From Planctomycetota bacterium (GTDB lineage Bacteria > Planctomycetota > Planctomycetia > Gemmatales > Gemmataceae): a stretch of DNA of 64,000 bases. The stretch spans positions 106,676-170,675 of the forward strand of contig VGXS01000004.1 of assembly GCA_016873225.1 (NCBI GenBank). The letters are read 5' to 3'. Positions 57,960 through 64,000 of the stretch are shown here, piece by piece. Within the stretch, counting starts at the first letter, position 1. Every line of letters starts with the position of its first letter. The notes under the pieces are model-generated. The model saw only the letters and a list, made by a program, of their open reading frames with translations, was not told the origin of the DNA and did not search any database. A program made the translations under genes and the position numbers.

Positions 57960-59045
57960 ATGGTCGCGCTATTCGCACAGAACAATCCCGGAAATCTTTC
58001 GGGCACCTGGGTTCTGGTCATCGGAATCGTCGTGGCCATTCTCGGCCTGATTGTCCTTCTGGTGGCCTTCAATTTCCTTGGAACACTCATCAGGGCCTAT
58101 CTCGCTGGAGCGAGGATCGGCTTGGTCGACCTCATCCGGATGCGCCTGTTGGGCATTGACTACAAGCTGGTGGTGAACCAGAAAATCGCCATGGTCAACG
58201 CCGGCGTGAAGGTGGAAACCAAGGATCTCGAAACCCACCTGCTTTCCCGGGGCAACCTCCAGCGCACCAGCGCCGCGGTTGTCGCGGCGAAGAAGGCAAG
58301 CCTCGACCTTCCCTGGTCGATCGCCGCGGCAATCGACCTGGCGGGCCGGGATGTCTATGAAGCCGTGAAGCGGAGCGTCGATCCCAAGGTCATCGATTGC
58401 CCCGACCCCGGCAAGGGCCGCGCCACCCTCGACGGCGTGTGCAAGAACGGTATCCAATTGAGGGCACGGGCACGCGTCACGGTGCGCACCAAGCTTTCCT
58501 CTCTTGTCGGCGGCGCGACGGAGGAAACCATTATCGCCAGGGTCGGCGAAGGCATCGTCAAGGCGATCGGCTCGGCGGAACACCACACCGATGTGCTGGC
58601 GAACCCGAACCTCATCTCCCAGGCGGTGCTCAAGAACTCCCTCGACGCGCAAACGATGTATGAGATCGTCTCGATAGATGTCGCGGAGATTGATGTGGGC
58701 GCCAATGTGGGCGCCAACCTCCAGGCCGACCAGGCGGCGGCGAACCTCCGACTCGCCCAAGCCGACGCCGAGAAACGGCGCGCCATGGCGGTCGCCGAAG
58801 CCCAGGAAAACAGCGCCAAGGTCGAGGCGATGCGCGCCAAGGTTGAGGAAAGCCGGGCCATGGTGGTGCAGGCCGAAGCCGAGGTTCCCCAAGCCATCGC
58901 CCAAGCCATCAGGGATGGCAAGATGGGTGTGATGGACTATTACAACCTGCAAAACCTTCAAGCCGACACCACCATGCGCGGCTCGATCGCCGGCATCAGT
59001 GGACGCGCCGCGCAAAGCTCTTCCGAACGGGGCGAGCGCTCCTGA
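57960..59045 (+). CDS. floA: Flotillin-like protein FloA
   Basis: FloA proteins form membrane-associated assemblies that organise lipid microdomains. The ~361-residue protein has an N-terminal membrane hairpin (WVLVIGIVVAILGLIVLLVA), then LGIDYKLVVNQKIAMVNAGV, DLPWSIAAAIDLAGRDVYEAV and the SPFH/YqfA core. A helical Ala/Glu/Val segment (~260-310; AQENSAKVEAMRAKVEESRA) and PQAIAQAIRDGKMGVMDYYNLQN follow, both characteristic of the family. ATG 57960 has GGAG 8 bases upstream; GTG 57951 is the alternative. Neighbours are two NfeD genes, which is the expected pairing. Confidence 0.95.
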   Translation: MVALFAQNNPGNLSGTWVLVIGIVVAILGLIVLLVAFNFLGTLIRAYLAGARIGLVDLIRMRLLGIDYKLVVNQKIAMVNAGVKVETKDLETHLLSRGNLQRTSAAVVAAKKASLDLPWSIAAAIDLAGRDVYEAVKRSVDPKVIDCPDPGKGRATLDGVCKNGIQLRARARVTVRTKLSSLVGGATEETIIARVGEGIVKAIGSAEHHTDVLANPNLISQAVLKNSLDAQTMYEIVSIDVAEIDVGANVGANLQADQAAANLRLAQADAEKRRAMAVAEAQENSAKVEAMRAKVEESRAMVVQAEAEVPQAIAQAIRDGKMGVMDYYNLQNLQADTTMRGSIAGISGRAAQSSSERGERS

Positions 59046-59078
59046 CGCCAACCACCATTCCGCGGGAGGATCACGGCC

Positions 59079-59648
59079 ATGAACCTGCCTTGGGCGGCTC
59101 AGGAACCTTGGGTTGCCATCCTGGTCATGATGCTCTCGGTGGGGTTCTGGATTGTTTCAAGCCTGTTCAAGGCGCTCATGGAACCCCCCAGGCATGTCAA
59201 GCCCGGCGCCGGCGCAAACCCCGGCGGACCGCCGGCTCCGCGAACCCCGATGTCCCTCGAGGAGTTTCTGCTTGAAGCTCGCCGGAGAAGGTCGGCATCG
59301 GAGGCCAATGCCCCTCCTCCCCCCGAGCAACCCGTTGTTGGCAAGCCCAAGGATCGCCTTCCCGAGGGAGGATCGCGGCGCAGAAAGCCGCGAAAAAACC
59401 CAGTCCAGTCGATCGTTCAGCCGCCGCCTCCACCCGCCGAACCGCCCCCGGCGATCCTGGTTCCAGATCCCATCGCCATGACCACGCCTCCCAAGCAGGC
59501 GGCGGTCGGGAAGCCGTTCGCGGAACACCCCTTGGGGGCCTTCATGCGCTCGACGCTGGCGAATCCGGCCACTTTGCCCGGAGCCCTGATCCTGGGAGAA
59601 GTCCTCGGTCCTCCGAGAAGCCGCGGGAAACCGCCAAGATCGAGATGA
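59079..59648 (+). CDS. Proline-rich single-pass membrane protein of the FloA locus
   Basis: The 189-residue protein is of no recognised family. A hydrophobic helix lies near residues 12-31 (VAILVMMLSVGFWIVSSLF). A long Pro/Arg/Ala-rich stretch follows (~36-135), probably disordered and highly basic in part (GGSRRRKPRKNP). The C-terminal segment FMRSTLANPATLPGALILGEVLGPPRSRG resembles short conserved tails I associate with other planctomycete hypotheticals. GGGAGG lies about 9 bases before the ATG. It follows floA by 33 bases and is probably co-transcribed, so it may be a scaffold or partner for the FloA/NfeD assembly. Confidence 0.75.
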   Translation: MNLPWAAQEPWVAILVMMLSVGFWIVSSLFKALMEPPRHVKPGAGANPGGPPAPRTPMSLEEFLLEARRRRSASEANAPPPPEQPVVGKPKDRLPEGGSRRRKPRKNPVQSIVQPPPPPAEPPPAILVPDPIAMTTPPKQAAVGKPFAEHPLGAFMRSTLANPATLPGALILGEVLGPPRSRGKPPRSR

Positions 59649-59652
59649 TCGC

Positions 59653-60510
59653 CTAGGCCAGAAACCCAAAATGTTCGAGGATCATTCCCGAGGCGGCCAG
59701 GTCGTCCCGGCGACTTCCGCTGGCGGGATCCGACCATTGGCCCTTGCCGCCGGGCCAGTGGTGCCCCAATCCCCTCACCCGACGAACCGTCACCAATGAA
59801 TGGCCGTGCCCCCCGGCATGAACCCATTCATCCCAATCGGGATGGGAATTGAATGAGGCTTCCCCGGCAAGGGCACCCATCGCCGCCGCCCATTGCACGG
59901 CGCGTTCCCCGATGGAGGGGACGAAAATCGGGTCCGGGTGCCATGGAAGAACGGCGCTTCCTCCCTCCCAGGGAACAAGCGGGTCGGCGCCTCCCATCAG
60001 GAACAGGCTGGGCACCGGGGCGATCCTGCCGGGCGGGGGCCGGCGGGGATACCCGCAAACAAAGGCCGCCCCGCCAAATTCGGCGCCTCCCCGAACAATG
60101 GCCGCCGCGATCATGCCGGCGCCGTTGGAGAAGCCAGCCAGCACGGGCGGTCGACGGAGACCCAATCGGTCGGAAAGCCTTCCGGCAAGCGATGTGATCC
60201 AGCCGGAATCATCGGCTCCCGGCGCGGGCTTGGGAAGGTGCCGCTCGGCGTCATCCTCCCAGCAGGGAGGATTTGCCATGAAATGGGCCGGAGAATTCAT
60301 GTTGGCGCGTGTCGCCTCGGGAAAAGCCAGGGCGATGCCTGATTGCCGCACCCTTTCCTCAAGGGCTGTTTCAACGGCCATCCATGAGGCCGTTCCACCG
60401 CAACCATGCAGAACGATGATCAGCCGGTCCGCTTGTCCGCCTTCAGGAAGCAGAAGCAGGCACCGCCGTTCATGCGGGCCGTGCCGTTCCAGGATTCTTT
60501 CGCGGATCAT
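59653..60510 (-). CDS. Alpha/beta hydrolase, PHB depolymerase / LpqC-like
   Basis: The 285-residue serine hydrolase has LIIVLHGCGGTASWM (oxyanion region), the nucleophile elbow GFSNGAGMIAAAI, the acid region MGGADPLVPWEGG and the catalytic His in RGLGHHWPGG. These match the esterase family that includes PHB depolymerase and feruloyl esterase-like enzymes. No signal peptide is visible, so a cytoplasmic esterase is likely. ATG 60510 overlaps the stop of the upstream epimerase by 4 bases (ATGA), which fixes the start and implies coupled translation. The substrate is unknown. Confidence 0.85.
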   Translation of the reverse strand: MIRERILERHGPHERRCLLLLPEGGQADRLIIVLHGCGGTASWMAVETALEERVRQSGIALAFPEATRANMNSPAHFMANPPCWEDDAERHLPKPAPGADDSGWITSLAGRLSDRLGLRRPPVLAGFSNGAGMIAAAIVRGGAEFGGAAFVCGYPRRPPPGRIAPVPSLFLMGGADPLVPWEGGSAVLPWHPDPIFVPSIGERAVQWAAAMGALAGEASFNSHPDWDEWVHAGGHGHSLVTVRRVRGLGHHWPGGKGQWSDPASGSRRDDLAASGMILEHFGFLA

Positions 60511-61394
60511 GCGGAGGCAAGCTTCCGCCACAACGCCTTGTAGTCGCGGAAAAAGGCGATGCATTTCTCCTTGTCGGGATAGGACTGGCCGATTTCGATG
60601 AGGGTGGTCCGGTCGTATCCCGTTTCCCTCAGGAGACGGAACAACTCCCGATAAGGATAAGTCCCCTTGGCGTCGTTGCTCAGGTCATTGATGTGGCATG
60701 ACATGATCCAAGGGCGCAGCATCTCGAATGATTCCTTGATGCTGCCCTTTTTCACATCGGTGGGGTTGGAATTCCATGTCACGCCAACGCTCTTGTGGCC
60801 GGCGTGGCCCATGATGGTCTTCATGTTGGCCGGTTCCTGCGTGCCGGCTCCATGTACCTCGACCCAAACCTCAACGCCGAGGGATGCGGCCGTATCGCCA
60901 CAGGGCCGGAGGGCCTTCCCGATCTGCTCCAAGGTTTTTTCCTGCGGCACCCCCTTGGGAAATCCATTGGGACGGACCTTGACCCCCTTGGCGCCCAAAT
61001 CGCTTGCAAGCTGAAGAAACTGCTTGCAGGTTTCTATATTCTTATTAACAACAGCCATATCGGCCGCATGGAATTCGCAGACTGACCCAAGCCCCCAAAT
61101 GGCAACCCCCGCATCAGCGCAGCGCTTTTTGACCTCCGAACGGGCATCCTTGGACAACGAGGGTTCAACCCCATGCTTGTGGGTGGTCCTGAATTCAACC
61201 GGGGAAATGCCGGTCGTCTTGCAAATTTCCAGAAGCGTAGGCAGGTCATAGGCTTGCAGCGAATTGTATGTGACGGAACCCAGCTTGAACGGGGGTTCCG
61301 CGCCTTGGGCCCTGGCCACGGCGCCCGAAAGCAGGCAAGAACCGCTTGCCGATGCCATCAAACCCATGGCTTTCCGACGATTGGTGATGTTCAT
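60507..61394 (-). CDS. Tat-exported sugar phosphate isomerase/epimerase-like protein (xylose isomerase-like TIM barrel)
   Basis: The 295-residue protein begins TNRRKAMGLMASASGSC, a twin-arginine signal with hydrophobic region ending near ARAQG, so export is likely. The rest is an AP-endonuclease-2-like TIM barrel: KLGSVTYNSLQAYDLPTLLE, VGVTWNSNP, WIMSCHINDLSNDAKGTYPY and DRTTLIEIGQSYPDKEK provide the metal-binding Glu/Asp/His positions. AAGGGG lies ahead of ATG 61394. It is coupled to the alpha/beta hydrolase. The exact sugar is not evident. Confidence 0.88.
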   Translation of the reverse strand: MNITNRRKAMGLMASASGSCLLSGAVARAQGAEPPFKLGSVTYNSLQAYDLPTLLEICKTTGISPVEFRTTHKHGVEPSLSKDARSEVKKRCADAGVAIWGLGSVCEFHAADMAVVNKNIETCKQFLQLASDLGAKGVKVRPNGFPKGVPQEKTLEQIGKALRPCGDTAASLGVEVWVEVHGAGTQEPANMKTIMGHAGHKSVGVTWNSNPTDVKKGSIKESFEMLRPWIMSCHINDLSNDAKGTYPYRELFRLLRETGYDRTTLIEIGQSYPDKEKCIAFFRDYKALWRKLASA

Positions 61395-61580
61395 GATTTG
61401 AATCCCCTTCGATTGAACGGCCCGCCTGTAACGGATGTCCAAGCGCAGCCAAGCGCCTTTCAATTCCTTCCTTGCGGGAAATCCGAATCCACTCAAGGAT
61501 TCGGTATACGCAATCGTAGTTACTAGAATAAGCTTGATTGTATTTCCCGTCCTCAGCGGAAACCCGGGGAGGAAAAACTG

Positions 61581-64000
61581 ATGGCCACCGCCACGCATGA
61601 ATCGCGGTCCGTCAGCGAGGCGGCCGAAGCCCGCATCGAGCAGGTTCTCGATGCCGCTGGAGGCTTGCTGAAGGGCCGGGAACTTTCCAGCGGCATGCTG
61701 TGGAGTTGCTCGGCGTTGCTCTTCGGTGCCGCCGCCCTGGTGGCCGCCCATGCCGTTTTCCGCCCATCCATCTGGGTAGGAACCGCCATCCTTGCGATCC
61801 TCGGCCTTTCCGTGGCAATTGTCCTTTCAAGGGCATTGCTGCGCCCCCTTGTGGTCAGGATCAATCCGTACTACGCCGCCCGCACGATCGAGGCTTCGAT
61901 TCCTGATTGCCGAAACAGCGTCATCAACTGGCTCGATCTCCGCCACCAAACCATGCCGGCCGCCATCCGCGGCGCGGTGATCAACCGGGCGGCGCGAGAC
62001 ATCGAGGAAGTTGATGTGAACGAGGCGGTCAACTCCCTGCCCCGCCCGAAGTCCGCCGCGATCCTGTTCGCCTCAAGCGCCTTCCTCCTCATCGTCCTGG
62101 TATTTTTGCTGGGCCCGGGAACCTTTGCCAGCACCCTGACCAGGGGCCTCACGCCTTGGACCCCCAAGGCCGTGGTGGCCGATACCGGAATTGAAATCAT
62201 CGACCCGCAAGGCGGCGATGGATCCGTGGCCGTTGGACGCGACATGGCCATCCGCGTGAAGTTGTCAGGGAAAGTGCCGGACGCGGGTGCCAGGGATGCG
62301 GCCACACTCTGGGTTTGGAACGCCGCGGGACAGGTTCCCGTAGGCATCCCCATGACAACCGAGCCGGGCCGCGGCGATGGCACCTGGATCGGAACCGTTT
62401 CCAAAGACTTGGTGCAAATGGGCTTTTGGTACAAGGTGACGGCGGGAGACAACCAGACGGTTGATCACAGAATCGAAGTCAGGCTTGACCTGTTCATTCA
62501 ATCGGTCAACACCCGGGTTGAGCCACCGGCCTACCTGAGGCTTGATCCGATCGAAGGAAATGAACCCGCCCTTTCCGCCATCAAGGGATCAAAGATTACC
62601 ATTCTTGGATCGGCGAGCGACGACCTGCGCTCGGCCGAACTCGTCATGTTCGCCGGTCTGGAACGCCGCGCCGAGCGAATCAAGGCAACCATCAATCCCG
62701 AGGACGGCAAGCGCTTTTCCGTGCATCTTTCAGCGAACGAATCCGGGCAATATCACCTTCGGGTTGTTAGCAAGTCCGGTGATCCGTTTGAAAGCACCCT
62801 CGCTTCCCTGACCGTGACAGATGACCAGAATCCGAGGATTGTCCGAACTCTTCCCGATCCCTCGAAATCCACCGTGGAATTGCGCTTGGTCGACGCGCAG
62901 GATTTTCAGTTCCAAGTCAATGACGACTTCGGACTGGCATCCGTCTCCGCGCACCTGGCTCTGCCTGATGGCAGGAAATTGCCCCTGAAGGCCGGAGGAC
63001 TTCCGTCCCTGCCGGGCAACAAACCTGTGTCCTCCGCGGCGGGCACATGGACTGTTCGCGCCGCCGAGTTGGGGGACTTTGCCGGAAAATCGTTGAAATT
63101 GGTTGTGTCCGCCCGTGATTCCCGCCCCAACGATGCCGGCCTCGCCGAATCGTCCACCGAAATAAAGATCCTGAAAAACTCCACGGAAGTGCGGGTCCTT
63201 CAGCCATCCAAGACCGCCCGGGTTAAACCCGGGCAATCCCTCGATGTGATCGCCGAAATCACCGGAACCATACCCGAGGCTGGAAACCCTGAATCTCCCC
63301 GCCTGCAATACAGGGCGCTCGGAGATAACGGCCCGCCCAAAAGCATCGCCCTGCGCAAGCCGACGGCCAACAAATCCCGTTGGACCGGAACGATTCCGGC
63401 TGAATCCATTGGGGAGGGTGGCTGGCTGCAAGTGCTGGCGGGCGACGGTGCGAGCGCACTGGTGCAAATCGAGGTCGCCACCCCCCTGAAGCTAACCGGA
63501 TTTGTCTCCAAGGTTGATCCACCACCCTATATGAAGGGGCAACCTCTGGTTTCCCGCGAAAGACCCATCCGGGGCGTGGCGGGTTCGAAGGCAACCATCA
63601 CCTTGGAAACCAATGTGCCGGGCGTTGAGGGCGGCATTTTCTTCCGCCCCGATGGCGGCGCGGAACGCGAAATCCGTGGATTGCCGGACTTTCAGAATCC
63701 ACGCAATCTTGAGGTTCCGCTGCCCCTGGACAAGCAGGGTGCCTACAGGATCGTGATCAAGGGAGAAGAAAACTCTTGGCGGGACATGGGAACATTCCCC
63801 GTCGAGGTTGTTGAGGACAAGCCACCGACCGTTGAATTGCTCGAACCATCCGACGGCGCCAGCGTTCCCGTCAACGGACAGGTGCTTGCAAGGGTCAGGG
63901 CTTCCGATGACTGGGGACTGAAATCACTGGCTTTAAAGCTTGAATGGCTTTCAGAAGGCGCCGAAACCCCTCTCAAGCCCGTGCCCTTGGCTATTCCCGC
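61581..64000 (+). CDS. Large membrane-anchored protein with Ig-like beta domains (partial, runs off window)
   Basis: The open frame from ATG 61581 (GGGGAGG 7 bases upstream) has no stop before the window end, giving at least 806 residues. Residues ~38-90 contain two transmembrane helices (MLWSCSALLFGAAALVAAHAV, VGTAILAILGLSVAIVLSRALL), and a third (ILFASSAFLLIVLVFLLG) lies near 160-180. The rest seen is a chain of beta-sandwich-like segments (VRTRVEPPAYL-type RVEPPAYLRLDP, SASDDLRSAEL, VNDDFGLASVSAHL, VRASDDWGLKSLALKLEW). The 'DDxGL' repeats are typical of a family of planctomycete and proteobacterial membrane proteins resembling DUF4175. I do not recognise it firmly; the function is unknown. 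Confidence 0.7.
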   Translation, partial: MATATHESRSVSEAAEARIEQVLDAAGGLLKGRELSSGMLWSCSALLFGAAALVAAHAVFRPSIWVGTAILAILGLSVAIVLSRALLRPLVVRINPYYAARTIEASIPDCRNSVINWLDLRHQTMPAAIRGAVINRAARDIEEVDVNEAVNSLPRPKSAAILFASSAFLLIVLVFLLGPGTFASTLTRGLTPWTPKAVVADTGIEIIDPQGGDGSVAVGRDMAIRVKLSGKVPDAGARDAATLWVWNAAGQVPVGIPMTTEPGRGDGTWIGTVSKDLVQMGFWYKVTAGDNQTVDHRIEVRLDLFIQSVNTRVEPPAYLRLDPIEGNEPALSAIKGSKITILGSASDDLRSAELVMFAGLERRAERIKATINPEDGKRFSVHLSANESGQYHLRVVSKSGDPFESTLASLTVTDDQNPRIVRTLPDPSKSTVELRLVDAQDFQFQVNDDFGLASVSAHLALPDGRKLPLKAGGLPSLPGNKPVSSAAGTWTVRAAELGDFAGKSLKLVVSARDSRPNDAGLAESSTEIKILKNSTEVRVLQPSKTARVKPGQSLDVIAEITGTIPEAGNPESPRLQYRALGDNGPPKSIALRKPTANKSRWTGTIPAESIGEGGWLQVLAGDGASALVQIEVATPLKLTGFVSKVDPPPYMKGQPLVSRERPIRGVAGSKATITLETNVPGVEGGIFFRPDGGAEREIRGLPDFQNPRNLEVPLPLDKQGAYRIVIKGEENSWRDMGTFPVEVVEDKPPTVELLEPSDGASVPVNGQVLARVRASDDWGLKSLALKLEWLSEGAETPLKPVPLAIP

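Noticed and set aside
61395..61751. 119-residue extension of the Tat epimerase
   Set aside because: It would place the twin-arginine signal inside the protein and overlap the divergent gene at 61581; the ATG at 61394 has a ribosome site.

Overview
The window looks like a chromosomal segment of a high-GC Planctomycetota bacterium, most likely Gemmatales-like. The clues are a TIGR03067-type secreted domain, a giant surface protein that opens with the planctomycete LE-x-R-x-x-PS motif, ELWxxDGT and FG-GAP repeats, HpnC/HpnD-type squalene genes, Tat-exported sugar oxidoreductase and epimerase proteins, and a flotillin/NfeD block. Assignment rests on family recognition by eye, not on a database search.

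Layout. 1-4392 (minus strand): a Tat-exported Gfo/Idh/MocA oxidoreductase (cut by the window edge), an unusual DoxX-like membrane protein, an ApbE flavin transferase and a DUF4912 protein. 4649-12550 (plus): a complete F-type ATP synthase operon in the order atpZ/I-like, small membrane protein, atpB, E, F, H, A, G, D, C. 12624-14678 (minus): glycogen debranching enzyme. 14912-18065 (plus): Rho, then an M32 carboxypeptidase. 18080-25984: mixed-strand metabolism, with a secreted metallo-beta-lactamase-fold protein, a small hypothetical, a threonine dehydratase-like enzyme, a translationally coupled CocE-like hydrolase and double-domain cyanophycinase-like protein, a second oxidoreductase and a HEAT-repeat protein. 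26048-32567 (plus): a 1846-residue surface protein coupled to a small secreted protein, then an acyl carrier protein. 32601-36904 (minus): an alpha-oxoamine synthase, and an operon of TIGR03067 protein, gamma-glutamyltransferase and MBL hydrolase. 37112-39172 (plus): csrA and a fused HpnC-HpnD squalene-pathway enzyme. 39155-45823: topoisomerase I (minus), a PpiD/SurA-like membrane protein (plus) and HflX (minus). 45956-51536 (plus): the pyruvate dehydrogenase complex aceE-aceF-lpd. 51811-55187: a lactate permease (minus) diverging from an ECF-type T plus ATPase pair. 55262-59648 (plus): two NfeD proteins, FloA and a proline-rich membrane protein. 59653-61394 (minus): a secreted-type sugar epimerase and an alpha/beta hydrolase. 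61581-64000 (plus): a large membrane-anchored protein running off the window.

Functionally the window is mostly core energy and housekeeping biology: ATP synthase, PDH complex, Rho, TopA, HflX, CsrA and FloA/NfeD membrane organisation. Secreted, lineage-specific proteins sit between these. No CRISPR array, prophage, insertion sequence, rRNA or tRNA was seen. No stretch longer than about 280 bases lacks a gene. The oddest items are architectural: an ATP synthase alpha subunit with an insertion of about 60 residues, a DoxX domain split by about 300 extracytoplasmic residues, a fused HpnC-HpnD, a two-domain cyanophycinase-like protein, an NfeD protein whose two protease-like domains seem to lack the catalytic serine, and a perfect 3 x 20-bp tandem repeat after lpd.
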